A stretch of DNA of 64,000 nt from Unio delphinus (GCA_029339505.1 JAQISU010001235.1:39709815-39773814); one strand, 5' to 3'. Positions 11,664 to 23,520 are shown, numbered from the stretch's first letter. Made by a program: numbers and translations. Notes: generated by a model from the letters alone, not told the origin.

Positions 11664-11799
11664 GTAAATCTGTCACATATCAAATTTGATTTGTTTGATC
11701 TCATATAAATTTCGGGAGCACATTTTCAATGCTTGCAATTTGATCAAGGTTGATTTACAAAAATATTAAACACAGGAAAGACTTAAAGAGTTTTTGAGT

Positions 11800-12535
11800 A
11801 CATCTCTGATATGCAGACTTAGGTTACATTAGAGCATACAGTATGTCTTTGGTAATCAGACTTCAGTTACATTAGTGTACAGTATATATTTGATACTCCG
11901 ATATTGGTTGCATTAGTGTACAGTACATCTTTGATACACACACCTTGGTTTCAACAGTGTACAGTATACCTTTGATACTCAGACTTAAGTTACATTAGAG
12001 TATACAGTACAGCTTTAATACTCGGACTGAGTTATTTTAGAGTGTACAGTTTATATTTGATACTCAGACATCAGTTACATTAGTGTACAGTACATCTTTG
12101 ATACTCACACCTCAGTTACAATAGTGTACAGTATACCGTTGATACTCAGACTTCATTTACATTAGTGTACAGTATATCTTTGATAATCAGACTTTAGTTA
12201 CATTGAGTGTACACTACATCTTCGATACTCAGACTTAAGTTACATTAGATTGTACAGTACATCTTTGATACTCCAACTAAAGTTACATTAGAATGTACAG
12301 TATATCTTTGATATTCAGACTTCAGTTACATCAGAGTTTATAGTACATATTTGATACTCCAACTTCAGTTACATTAAAGTGTACACTAAATCTTTGTTAC
12401 TCAGAGTTAAGTTACATTGAGTGTACACTACATCTTTGATACTCCGTCTTCAATTACATTAGAGTGTACAATCAATCTTTGATACTCAGATGTCAGTTAC
12501 ATGAGTGTGGAGTATATTGTTGATACAGTCTTGAG
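11800..12535 (+). repeat. Approx. 42-bp minisatellite, left part
   Basis: About 17 diverged copies of a unit with ACTCAGACTTCAGTTACATT, AGTGTACAGTATATC and TTTGAT. Continues at 13253 after a hAT-type insertion. Confidence 0.85.
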
Positions 12536-13252
12536 TAGTGTTGTTCCGATTATCGATTATAATCGATCATCATTTGGTTGAGCAAACCGATAAGATAATC
12601 GATTGTGAAACTCCATAATCGATTGTGTGTAAAGGGAGACAATTTTTTAGGTGCATGCAAAGCACAAAGGTTAGAAAAACTCCCAGTCACTAAAGTTGAC
12701 CTGAAATTTATTAATCCCTTCACAACTACAAATAAAAAGTCTTACAATTCATTATTAGGAACATATAGTCATTATTACATGTTCAAGTTGTTAAATTGTT
12801 GAGTTAATAAAATTTAAACACATTTTGTTGATTTGTTTAAGTTAAATTGCAACATCTTTTGTAGTATCTATAAACAATTACAAACAAGAAAATCATGTCC
12901 TTCTTTACTTTAAATTATAGACACATCACATATGAATGAAAGAATTTCGGGGGATTGTAGCAGTGTTTCAGTTACATATGACTGATCAGCCATAAAAAGT
13001 TGCATTCATTTAACAAAGTTGTTGAACAAAAGTAACACAATGTATTTTTGTAATATTATTGTCAGGTTAAAGTATACATGTCATTAAAATAGATTACTCC
13101 TGTATATTTATAAACATATTGAATTCTTTATCAAAGATATAACTGTGTAACAAAAATTAAAATTTGCTCTTAGTAACCAATTATAATCGATGATCAGTTG
13201 GTTAAAGGGAACCGATTATCGATTATGAATTTCTGACCGATTCCCATAACTA
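12536..13252 (+). mobile_element. Non-autonomous hAT-type element, 717 bp
   Basis: Begins TAGTGTTGTTCCGATTATCG and ends, on the opposite strand, TAGTTATGGGAATCGG. It is flanked by a perfect 8-bp duplication, GTCTTGAG, at 12528-12535 and 13253-13260. Clusters of ATCGATTATAATCGAT-like palindromes sit near both ends. The 8-bp duplication and TAG tips fit the hAT superfamily. There is no transposase. Confidence 0.85.
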
Positions 13253-13770
13253 GTCTTGAGTTACATTAGAATATACAGTATATCTTTGATACTCAGATTT
13301 CAGTTACATGAGTGTTGAGCATATCATTGATACAGTCTTGAGTTACATTAGAATATACAGTATATCTTTGATACTCAGACTTCAGTTACACTAGATTGTA
13401 CAGTATATATTTCATACTCAGACTTCATTTACATCAGAGTGTACAGTATATCTTTCATACTCGTACTCTTACTGAGTTACATTACAGTGTACAGTATATC
13501 TTTGATACTCAGACTTCAGTTACATTAGTGTACATTATATATTTGCTACTCGGACTTAAGTTACACTATATTGTACAGTATATATTTCATACTCAGACTT
13601 CATTTACATCAGAGTGTACAGTATATCTTTCATACTCATACTCTTACTGAGTTACATTACAGTGTACAGTATATCTTTGACACTCATACATAAGTTACAC
13701 TAATGTACAGTATATATTCAGAGCTATTTTAGAGGATACATTATATTGTTGATACTTAGACTTAAGTTAC
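13253..13770 (+). repeat. Approx. 42-bp minisatellite, right part
   Basis: Continuation of the array at 11800-12535. A longer period is visible here: a segment with TTCATACTCAGACTTCATTT and ATCAGAGTGTACAGTATATC occurs twice, about 175 bases apart. Confidence 0.8.
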
Positions 13771-14195
13771 ACATTTGGTAAATAATTCTTTCTGTATGAA
13801 TTTAAACCTTGTTGTTTGCCACTTCCAAAAGATTGAACACTGATGGCACTAAAATCAAATTGGGGTCGGCAGCATTCCAAGACTTAACATTCTGTATAGA
13901 ATCAGAAATATGTGTAACTTTATGAGACTTTTTTAAAATATGCTACATGTGTTGAGTTTTAGAAAATTTAAAGATGTATAAATATTTATGATCTACAATT
14001 CTTGTATTTATAAGTTAGTAGACATGAACATCGTGATGGTGAGATGTATACTGTGCCTACATTTGTCTCATAACCTGAGGATAAGTTTGTGGTTATTCTG
14101 AGTTTTCAGTTTCCTGCTCTTTGTTCATCACTTTAAAACTGAATTTTTTTTTCATGTGCTTAAATGCCAGTAAATGCCAAAGACTTAATTGACAA

Positions 14196-14346
14196 TTCAT
14201 CGAAAACTTGTCAATTCAATCAAATACTTAATAATTCAGTCATCCAAAGTTCAATAATTCAATCGTTAAAGGCTTGATAATTCAGTCGTTAAAGGCTTAA
14301 TTGATAATTCAGTCATCAAAGACTTGATAATTCAGTCGTTAAAAGC
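14196..14346 (+). repeat. 24-bp tandem repeat, about six copies
   Basis: Unit AATTCAGTCGTTAAAGGCTT plus GAT-like bases; diverged. Confidence 0.65.
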
Positions 14347-14672
14347 CATTTCATGTCCACCTCTGAGCTGTCATGAATATGTGCAGGAAGTTAACAATAG
14401 TACGGTAATAAAAAAAGTCTGGCTTTAACATTTAATTTTCATGTCCTAGGGTAAAGAGAAAATATAACATTTATAATTTCAAATAAGAATTCTCCTCATG
14501 ATCCAATTCATTTACATGTCATGTGATACGATTAGGGTGTTTTTTTTAAAATGCAGATCAGCTACTCACAAGTAGACACATTAACATTTTAAATGCATGA
14601 ATTTCAGTATTTTTATTTTCATAGCTTCATGACCTACAAAGCTTTATGTAGCATGTTTTTACCACCAAATTG

Positions 14673-14846
14673 GCACAGGCCCCGAGTGGCTGAGTGGTCT
14701 AAAGTGCTCTCTGTTATGGATCACTGCCATCTCACCTCTGTGTGGGTTTGTGTCGCGGATTCGGCCAATGTGGGTATGTGGGAAAGCTTGCTGGTAGCTT
14801 CTCGTGGATTGGTGGTTCTTTCTGGGATTTTCTGGGTCTTCCTTCA
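14673..14846 (+). mobile_element. tRNA-headed SINE, family A, copy 3, 5' part
   Basis: Head GGCCCCGAGTGGCTGAGTGG and body to TCTGGGTCTTCCTTCA, where a 4.1-kb insertion begins. The 3' part is at 18955-19033. The outer flanks ACCACCAAATTG (14661-14672) and ACCATCAAATTG (19034-19045) form the SINE's target duplication, which proves the two halves were once one. Confidence 0.92.
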
Positions 14847-15498
14847 GGTGGCGCTCTACAGTTTCGTACTTTGCATAGGGTTAGAATTTTAAAGAAAAAT
14901 AATTTTCTGGTATTTCTTCACTGGTTATACTGGCAATATAATAAAGACTTTGTATATCTTAGGTGTTGGGAGAAGAACTTTCAATTCCCTTTATTTTGAT
15001 GTATGATTGATGGGTGTACTTTAGGTTCTAGAGTATACAGCTTGGGCTAACATAAGATGTGCTCATGTAAACAAACTGCTAGCTCCGCATGGTCATTTTC
15101 ACTCCCTGGACTTCAGAGGTAAATTGTAGAAAAATGGTACGATAACTTTTTTTACTTTTCTGATATTTTGTAATTTGTTCATTGCACTTTCAGAAGCTGC
15201 TATTGCCTACTTCAGCAAAATTCGTTTTCCCTAGTTTAATAACTGCTAAAGTTAGTGTACTTTTGATTAATTCTGGCTAATTTTTCAAGCACATGGGAGC
15301 ATCCATTTTGTTATACCATGCGCTTAGATCATTTACAATTTCCACAAGTGCAGTATCCAAAGAAATATCAGCCACATTACATCAAAGTAGCATTGAGATA
15401 TGCCAACATTATCTCCATTGTGCATGTTACAAATGCAAACAACTTCACCTCACCTACGTCACTATCTGAAAAGTACATATTAACTGGTGAGCGCCCCC
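14847..15498 (+). repeat. Left 652-bp terminal direct repeat
   Basis: Partner of 18303-18954. Carries its own TIR-like tips (GGTGGCGCTC and GAGCGCCCCC). No convincing coding capacity; a 73-codon open frame near its right end has no recognised similarity. Confidence 0.92.
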
Positions 15499-15971
15499 AT
15501 AAAGAGCATTCGGGTGTATACCCATGGAGTTATATTTAATGTTGTTTGTATGAATATTGGCTCATTTAGTTTAAATTCACTGCAGTTTACAACTTAAATG
15601 TCTTTACATTCCAAATTCTGCTTTAATTAAGCGGCTGCAGGTGGGCTTGAGAAGAGTTATGTCCCTTGCTATTGTACACAATACGACATAGACTAGTGGC
15701 AATTAGAAACCTCTGTGTGTCATTGTTTTTAAAAATGTTTCATTAATTTCACATTTCTCAAGGAAGATGCTATCAGTTCTTCTTTGAACTGGTAATAATT
15801 TGGATATTTTTCCCTGTTTTTTCATTGTCAAATTAAACTTAACAAAATTTATTTTCTTGGTATTAAATAATTTTGTATTGACATATAAAAAAAATTCTAT
15901 AGTATCATATGGTCATGGTTTATTAAGCTAAGTCAGAAATATTTCAAACTAAATTAACAGTTCAAGATATA

Positions 15972-16290
15972 ATGACATATAAAAGAGCTTCAACTCAACA
16001 TACACAAGTCTGCAGCAAGTGTCACATTTGGACAGGCTCACATGAACAACATGGTTATGGAATAATTTATGTAACCTTTCGTGGGAAAAGAAAGATTGCT
16101 TTGGCTCACCGACTAAGGTTCTATGTCGAAACTATGGTAAATTCACTACCATATCAGTGTGACGTATCACATAGATACCATACAAAAACATGATCATTTA
16201 TCACTTGAACCAAAAAAAAGAAAATTTGGCTAGAAAATCATGTAAAGCCTATGGTGAATGCCAAGGCAATATGGGCTAGGGGAAGTGGTG
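15972..16290 (+). pseudogene. HNH / His-Me-finger endonuclease-like domain, broken
   Basis: From 15972 the frame shows CSKCHIWTG, GYGIIYVTF, ALAHRLRFY and CDVSHRYHTKT, the order of Cys, His and Gly landmarks of zinc-loop homing-endonuclease (HNH) proteins. It stops at 16191. Shortly after, another frame shows DHLSLEP and a third shows ENLARKSCKAYGECQG, which are the expected continuation. A small deletion seems to have removed the CxNP part of the zinc loop, and a further base shift lies in an A run near 16210. So the domain was once complete and is now dead in this copy. It sits inside the 4.1-kb element, which suggests a role in that element's mobility; that is inference. Confidence 0.6.
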
Positions 16291-16299
16291 TATACTGTG

Positions 16300-18302
16300 A
16301 TAGTCAGGTACATTTAATAATTGTTACATGCATTCATTTAAAGAATTTAAAGTGTATGGATGTTCATTGGGTACAAAATTATTTATTGAATTAGCAAACA
16401 TTGAATTTTGTACAAGTTTTCTGTTGCTTTTTTGTTTGCATTTGATGTAGCATATGTACTTGTACTGAAGACTTTATTTCCTCTCCCTATCTTTTACTGT
16501 TCTCTGATCTCATTCTACTATGAGCTGAAATACTGGATCAGATTGAGTAGAACAATTCCATGAGACTTGGTCAGTGGGAGTGTAAAGTTTCCTGTACCAT
16601 AATACTCAGAGCTATGAGGGGATGAATGACATAATGCATCAAAATTTCTGCTCCATACTGATATTTTAGGTGCATAGGTAAAAATGATATTGTGCAAGCT
16701 CTCGCACTTATTTGTGTTTAGAAAGTGTGAAGTTTTACTTAGCTTGACATCTAAGACAAAATTTCTTAGTAAATATTCAAGTTTTTTAATATAAGAAAAA
16801 TTTAAATGTTTCCAATATGGCAGAAATTTAGAGTAATAGGATGCTAAATGGGCAAGTCAGTCACACCAACTTTGGCCTTGTAGCAAGAAAGTGCCAACAT
16901 CGCATTTAAATTTCCTGTGCCTGGGCCTCACTTTCTATGTCCTTGGCACTTTTCTGGAAAGGCAGCCTATTCTGCTTCCTGCAGATTGCAGTTTGTACAT
17001 TTAACTGTTAAAAAGGCACACAGTCCTCAAGTTTTGCTTTTATACATCGGTGGATTATATCGCTTGCAATTTCCAGCTCAGTCATACATTATGCACAATG
17101 TTCCCAATATCCTAGTTAGTTTTGGTATGTTGATAATTACATTTCCATTGATGTTGACAACACGCTTCAACATGTGACCCAACAATTAAGTTTTCTTCAT
17201 TTCTTTCTTTCTCCAATTCAGGGCAAAGCTTGGGTGCACTTTATTTGGGCCACAGGAAGATAGTGATTCTTCCTATACATCAATTCTTGGGCGCTTTATT
17301 TGTGGAGATGTAGAACCAGATTGCAACCTGAATAGGTTGGTCACTCTTGGATACTCGTAATCCATAGTCCTATGTTTGACTGTGTTGTATGAACTCTTGT
17401 GGACAAATAGCTGTTTTCTTAGCTCTTCCTTTAGCCATGTTTTCTTAGATAGTGGCTAATGTGGGTTGATGTAGTATTAATGACATCATGGTTACCAGTT
17501 GTTCCTGGTTGTGATGGATCTTAGACAGTATGTAACATCATAATCAGGCTGGGGCTTGAAATTGTTGGGAAACACACCTACCCCCTTTTTTGGCATACAA
17601 GTCTGCATGTTTTGGTTTTATAATTAATTTTACCATATAAAGCAGTCAACATATTTGATTTTCATTGTAATCAATTATGTATGTAATCATCAATCACATT
17701 CCTGGTCCATGGAATGGTCTCACCAGGAGTTAATTCCCCTTGACTTTTCATTTCAATTCTTTGGCATACAAGCATTAGTGCAGATTCAAATTAGATTACT
17801 AGTGCCGGGGGAAAAAGTAATTATTGACAAACAAAATATATATTTATGTCTACTGTTATGAATTTATAGCATCAAGGACTTTTTTTCTTAATCCAATGCT
17901 GGACAGTTTCTGCACTATTACCTCAAACTTTAAGAAATTTTCCTCACTTTTCTCACTTGATTTACATGTATACATGACCCAAGTATAGTTTGCAACTTTG
18001 GAAATGATCAAAATACATTATTTGATGTTTGGATTGAAAAATAAAACAAATACTTCATATGCATTTATTCTTGAATGTCTGTCTTTAATGTCAAAATAAT
18101 AGCATTTCCCAGTGACGTTAAAATACAGTTTTGACGTCATGAAGCTACATTTAAGTTACTTCAGATGGGTATAGAAAATTAACTATGTGTTTGTAATTTT
18201 GGAAGTAAATACCATGTATGATATATCAATATGTTTGAAATTGACTGCAGAATATGACAAGTTTTCCAATAAGTTGAAAACACATCTTCAGTGGTTCTTT
18301 AA
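16300..18302. other. Rest of the interior of the 4.1-kb element
   Basis: No intact gene seen. An open stretch at 16917-17177 has no recognised similarity. The sequence looks single-copy within the window. Confidence 0.5.
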
Positions 18303-18954
18303 GGTGGCGCTCTACAGTTTCGTACTTTGCATAGGGTTAGAATTTTAAAGAAAAATAATTTTCTGGTATTTCTTCACTGGTTATACTGGCAATATAATAA
18401 AGACTTTGTATATCTTAGGTGTTGGGAGAAGAACTTTCAATTCCCTTTATTTTGATGTATGATTGATGGGTGTACTTTAGGTTCTAGAGTATACAGCTTG
18501 GGCTAACATAAGATGTGCTCATGTAAACAAACTGCTAGCTCCGCATGGTCATTTTCACTCCCTGGACTTCAGAGGTAAATTGTAGAAAAATGGTACGATA
18601 ACTTTTTTTACTTTTCTGATATTTTGTAATTTGTTCATTGCACTTTCAGAAGCTGCTATTGCCTACTTCAGCAAAATTCGTTTTCCCTAGTTTAATAACT
18701 GCTAAAGTTAGTGTACTTTTGATTAATTCTGGCTAATTTTTCAAGCACATGGGAGCATCCATTTTGTTATACCATGCGCTTAGATCATTTACAATTTCCA
18801 CAAGTGCAGTATCCAAAGAAATATCAGCCACATTACATCAAAGTAGCATTGAGATATGCCAACATTATCTCCATTGTGCATGTTACAAATGCAAACAACT
18901 TCACCTCACCTACGTCACTATCTGAAAAGTACATATTAACTGGTGAGCGCCCCC
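18303..18954 (+). repeat. Right 652-bp terminal direct repeat
   Basis: Apparently identical to 14847-15498, offset 3456, with no net insertion or deletion. Confidence 0.92.
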
Positions 18955-19033
18955 TCACCATTAATACTGGCCGCCATGTATAGCCTATCTTGTTCTGAAA
19001 AATGACGTTAAACCCTATAACAATAACAACAAC
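18955..19033 (+). mobile_element. tRNA-headed SINE, family A, copy 3, 3' part
   Basis: TCACCATTAATACTGGCCGC through GACGTTAAACC and an AACAAC-rich tail. It completes the SINE begun at 14673. Confidence 0.9.
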
Positions 19034-19260
19034 ACCATCAAATTGTCTTTTTCATGGTTTATCAATAAAAAGTAGGTGATAGCTATGGTACTGCTGTTGG
19101 CATCAGTGTCATAATCAGTACATAAAAGCATGTCACTGTGTACAGCCTTACCACATCACAATTATTCCTTCTTCCTAAGCACATGGCAACATTTTCAGGT
19201 GGGTTTCATAGTACCTAACCCTTGGGAAAGGCTATAAGGAAGGTCAATTTTTTTTACATC

Positions 19261-19378
19261 AGTTCAGTTTTGTTAAACATTCAGTTTGGTTAAATATTCA
19301 GTTTGATTAAATATTCAGTTTGTTTAAATGTTCAGTTTGTTTAAATGTTCAGTTGGTTTAAATGTTCAATTTGGTTCC
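19261..19378 (+). repeat. 18-bp tandem repeat, about seven copies
   Basis: Unit TTCAGTTTGTTTAAATG with variants, in intron 3. Confidence 0.75.
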
Positions 19379-20240
19379 GGTTTTATGTACTCTTTAAATA
19401 TAATGTTGTACCTGGAATCTTTAAAACTTTTTGAGGGGTATCATCTTGATGTGTACCCTACTCTCATCACCAAAGTAGGTCACCATCACCCATATTTTAC
19501 ACAACTGACTTTTGTTAAGTTTTGTGTTATTAGTTAAATTTCTCAACCCCTGTTCATGTAGAATCATCAATCTAGATGAATTTAGAATTCTGTATTAAAA
19601 CAGTTGAGGTCACTGTGATCTGCATTTCACATTTTACTAGCTTAGGTAATTAACAATATGTTTTTTACCTCATGGCCACATTATTTTTTTGTATCCTGAA
19701 TGTATACTGTTGTACCAGGAATTGTGAAACTTTGTAAGTAGATGAATCGTGCACAATCATTTTTGTGCTGAGGTGCCAGTAAGTACTAAAGCATAAATAT
19801 ATACAATCAGCCTGTAGGATTCCAGCTAAAAATGTACACATTATGCTTAAAGAAATGATTTGTAGCACACTTGCAAGCCTATTATTACATGATGGAGGTT
19901 TAGCAACCGACTGCTTGAAAAGATAAGTTTATTTCATATATCATTTTATAAAATTAGGAAGAGTGGGTATATACCTATGTAACTGTGACCTATTTTTTTA
20001 TAATAGACAGTTCTTTAGGTTATCTCAGACAATCACCTATTTTAAATAAAAATCATGCAAACATTTTACATTCTTTTTTTATTTTATGACTTGGAAGTTT
20101 AGTGTCCTGATTGGGACATTTTAAAAAATCTGATTTTTATCCTTGTACACTAAGTTTCCCATTTTTTGTTACCAATTCACCCCATCATGGCTGAATAGTG
20201 AAGTCACTGTACCCTAATATTTTTAAAACTGAGAATCCAT
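19379..20240. other. Intron 3 sequence without recognised features
   Basis: No gene, RNA or clear repeat seen. Confidence 0.5.
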
Positions 20241-20445
20241 TACATATCAAGTTGTCTGCCAAGCTTTGGAAACTGAAAGACAAACACATTTGTTAGCCAA
20301 GTTTTGAAAACTGAAAATCGAGTATGCAGACATTTGTCTGCCAAGTTTTAAAATTGAAAGTCGAATATATAGACATTTATCTGCCAAGTTTTGAAAACTG
20401 TGAGTCTAGTATTTGGATATTTATTAGCCAGATTTTGAAAACTTT
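20241..20445 (+). repeat. 45-bp tandem repeat, about four copies
   Basis: Unit contains GCCAAGTTTTGAAAACTGA and ATTTGTCTG; diverged. About 330 bases upstream of the last PIGB exon. Confidence 0.7.
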
Positions 20446-20770
20446 AATTTCAGAACCAAGAACAGGGCATACTAGAAACAAGGACTCCTACTATTGTATT
20501 ATTTCAATTATTTACTTACAATCAGCTATTGAATGGATGTTTCACATATGTGCCATCCATTTAAATTCATTCTTGCACAAAGTTAATTTTGAAGAGCATT
20601 GATACTTCAACCCAGGTTATCGAGTTAATTCCCTTGTCACACACACACTGTTGCATTGGTGCATGCAACTTTGCAATGTATTTACATGTTGTAAAAGAAA
20701 AAAAGTTGTCTATTGGAGTTTTGGGACTTGATAATTTATTTTCTATTTTTATTATATTCTTTTTTTACAG

Positions 20771-21065
20771 TTTCCTGCACAAAAATGTCAGTATGCTGTT
20801 CCTGACTTGTGAACCTAATCTGTCAGAGCAGGAAAATTACACAGACGAGGCCGATACCTTTTTCCAGGACCCAGTTCATTGGTTGAAGAAAAAGTATTCA
20901 GAGACACCAAGACCTTTTCCTTCACACATCATATACTTCAGCACCTTAGAGACAGAAATTTCATCATTTTTGTCCCAAAGTGGATACAGAAAGTGTCATT
21001 CATTCTTTCATACTCACTTTCCAGAGGGAAGGGTTGGTTCACATGTTGTTGTCAGCTGTAGGTAG
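20771..21065 (+). CDS. PIGB: PIGB terminal coding exon, with stop codon
   Basis: Acceptor TTTTTTACAG ends at 20770. The first T completes a Ser codon, giving PYYSFLHKN across the junction. It continues with LTCEPNL, YTDEADTFFQDPVHWLKKKY, SHIIYFSTLETEISSFL and FFHTHFPEGRVGSH, all matching the C-terminal part of PIG-B. The stop is TAG at 21063-21065. The end after GRVGSH is only seven residues long (VVVSCR preceded by the conserved block), shorter than the basic tail of vertebrate PIG-B. This exon closes the gene; the four exons together give 432 residues. Confidence 0.95.
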
Positions 21066-21116
21066 TATTCACTGATGCCGACAGTTTCTCAGTTTGAGAA
21101 TGGAGTAAAGAACAGA

Positions 21117-21241
21117 ACCTTACCTCCATGGACCAATTCATGACCAATCACAATTGACCTTACTATCTTGGACCAGTTAGTGACCATTTACAGTAGACCT
21201 CACTTCCATGGTCCAGTTGGTAACCAATTACAAGAGAACTT
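21117..21241 (+). repeat. Approx. 41-bp repeat, three copies, in the PIGB 3' UTR
   Basis: Units contain CCTTACCTCCATGGACCA and GACCAATCACAATTGACC with changes; probably transcribed. Confidence 0.7.
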
Positions 21242-21445
21242 TTGAAAATCACCTGTTATAACTCAGGCACTGTAAAAGTTTGTCAAAGCCACTCAGAAGT
21301 GTGCACTGTATCACTCTCCATTTCTAAAGCATAACATAAACTAGGTGCACTGTTATCTTTTTTTTTGATTGTTAACAAGTAAAAATGAAAATGGTACTTA
21401 GTAAAGACTCAGATTTTCTATGCATAGTATTTATCCAATAATGTA

Positions 21446-21451
21446 AATAAA
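21446..21451 (+). terminator. Candidate poly(A) signal AATAAA for PIGB
   Basis: First AATAAA in sense orientation downstream of the PIGB stop codon, 380 bases after it. A second one is at 21578-21583. Which is used cannot be told from sequence. Confidence 0.4.
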
Positions 21452-21577
21452 AACAAGTTAACTAAACCATGGGTGACCATACATCATAACATTGCTAATT
21501 CTACTGTTTGACACATATGATTTCTTCACTCAGTCACTATATTATAAATTTAACTAATTTAAATGAAAATTGTGTAC

Positions 21578-21583
21578 AATAAA
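21578..21583 (+). terminator. Second candidate poly(A) signal AATAAA for PIGB
   Basis: AATAAA about 510 bases after the stop codon, in an AT-rich context and followed by GT-containing sequence. It is an alternative to the hexamer at 21446. Confidence 0.35.
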
Positions 21584-21600
21584 TTGTATGCATTAAATGA

Positions 21601-22716
21601 TACTTTGCAGACATTTGCAGGAGTAGGAGAAACCTTGATGCCAAGGGTTCTGATTTTATTTCCAATTGCTCTGGCAAATGTTTGCAGATAGTAAACTGTA
21701 TTATCATTATTCTTACAACATGTCAATTACCTACAGGGTACTTGAGTGATTTACCAAACACATAGACCAAGGCATTCTTACACTCCATTCCTGTACTCAT
21801 TGACAAGTAGTTTGTGAAATTATGTTTAAGAACAGCTAATAACATACAAGTGTACAATGTCACCCTACATGGAACCATCACAGAATACTGTTTCTTAAGC
21901 TTTATTGTTTCATTATTCCACATTGAGATTGTGCTCAGGTCATAATTGAGGCTATCGATAAAATGTAATAACTAAAGAGTTTTGTAGAATCACATATCAT
22001 GTTGTCAGTTAAAATTTTAAGGCCAGTAACACAGTGATTTGAGGGTTGTTTGCACATTTTTATTGTCAGCATTATAGTCATGTTTTTACCTCTTCTTCCA
22101 TCAAGTGTGTGGCACATCATTTGAAATATTTTTGATGTCTGTCAATTGACATTCTGAATAATTTTTATATCTTATTTGCTGGTACACAACTATCAATGGA
22201 AAAAAACGAGATCTGTGATCCCTTAATTGGATCTTCAATATTCATTATATTTATACTTCAAACCAATTCACATTCTGTTCCGCTATAAAAACTACTGATT
22301 TTTTTGGGCATATTGATGAGGTCTGGTTGTAGCCATACATGCCAATATACCATTTTCAACCACGTGGTATAATGAAGAGTAGAGAGAGTTTTTATTAGTA
22401 ATGCACAATGCCATCTTATGTTTCAGTCTGGCTGAATTGTCATTTAAAAGGACAGAGACACAGACATTTTACTGGCAGTGCAACATTACAGTTAAGATGT
22501 AAGATCCTGATGTAGACATGAATTACATTCATTTATTGAGAGTATATGATGGGAATGGGTCTGTTAAATTCAGTCACACGAAGTTAACATTTAATGTTTT
22601 CTACAAAATAATGAGTGTATGTCTATAATTGGTTCACAGTTTATGACAAATATGTTTTTGATTTCATATTATAAAACATTCATCTGGACAAATAGGGTTT
22701 GCAGATGAAGACAAAC
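21601..22716. other. Sequence after PIGB without recognised features
   Basis: AT-rich; short open stretches on both strands carry no recognisable domain. Confidence 0.5.
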
Positions 22717-22927
22717 ATGTACCATATATATTTGTGTGTACATATATATTTGTGTGTACATATATATTTGTGTGTACATGTTGTTTTGGCAGGATTGTCA
22801 TTTAAATACCTATACTTATTGTTTGAAGAAAACAGAGTATGTGATGGAAGTTCTTGGACAGTGCTGTATATGATGGAAGTTCTTGGACAGTAATGTATAT
22901 GATGGAAGTTCTTGGACAGTGCTGTTC
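22717..22927 (+). repeat. Two short tandem repeats (18 bp and 31 bp)
   Basis: At 22723-22786, three copies of ATATATTTGTGTGTACAT. At 22838-22920, three copies of a unit with TGATGGAAGTTCTTGGACAG. Confidence 0.8.
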
Positions 22928-23129
22928 ATATTTTGGTGCAGGCTTTATATGGGTAAATCCAGTACAATGTCTTATTGTTGACACACTTGTACACATTCAT
23001 GACTTTGGAAATAGGCAAGTAAAACAGCATCATGTTTCTCACAGTGGGTTATCTCCCTTTAGCCTAATAATGCCACTGACTGTTTTTAATGTAATTGTTG
23101 AGACACACATACATATTTGTGACTTTTGA

Positions 23130-23370
23130 ATTATAGTAACTGTTGATGTGAAATAATCTAATACTGGCATTTTTCAAATTAATAAGATGGCATTGTAGAT
23201 GGTGGAAAAAAAAATCTAATGCTGACATTTTTTCCAAATTAATAACTTTGAAGTATATATAGTGGGAAATAATCTAATAATAGCATTTTTCCAAATTAAC
23301 TTGGAATTATAGTTGGTGGTAAATAATATAATACAGGCATTTTTTTCAAATTAATAACTTGGAAGAGCTT
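23130..23370 (+). repeat. Approx. 58-bp tandem repeat, four copies
   Basis: Units contain AAATAATCTAATACTGGCAT and TTTTTCAAATTAATAACTT; diverged. Confidence 0.7.
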
Positions 23371-23411
23371 GGTTTGTCAGACAATATTATGTTGCTTAAA
23401 GTCTTCAAGAA

Positions 23412-23520
23412 AAACAGTGTGATAACAGAACACATAGTGTCATAACAGAACACACAGTGTCATAACAGAACACATAGTGTCATAACAGAACACACAGTGT
23501 GATAACAGAACACACAGTGG
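23412..23520 (+). repeat. 22-bp tandem repeat, five copies
   Basis: Unit GTGTCATAACAGAACACATA or -CACA, alternating between two variants. Confidence 0.85.

Larger units (their letters stand above)
14847..18954 (+). mobile_element. 4.1-kb inserted element with 652-bp terminal direct repeats and an HNH remnant
   Basis: The insert splits a SINE, whose halves allow exact placement, and is bordered by TCA on both sides (14844-14846, 18955-18957), a likely 3-bp target duplication. Terminal segments 14847-15498 and 18303-18954 are the same length, 652 bp, and I saw no difference between them. Each starts GGTGGCGCTCTACAG and ends CTGGTGAGCGCCCCC, an imperfect inverted pair (12 of 15). The 2.8-kb interior holds a broken HNH-endonuclease-like frame near 15972-16290. 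It could be an unfamiliar element with long direct terminal repeats, or two identical short TIR elements that captured the DNA between them. I cannot assign a superfamily. Confidence 0.85.
21066..21600 (+). other. PIGB: Probable PIGB 3' UTR
   Basis: Sequence after the TAG stop up to about the second poly(A) signal. It contains a small tandem repeat at 21117-21241 and two AATAAA hexamers (21446-21451, 21578-21583). Extent is inferred from the stop and the hexamers only. Confidence 0.5.

Noticed and set aside
15318..15539. 73-codon frame repeated at 18774-18983 as a gene
   Set aside because: It lies within the 652-bp direct repeat and its end differs only because the flanks differ; no recognised similarity.
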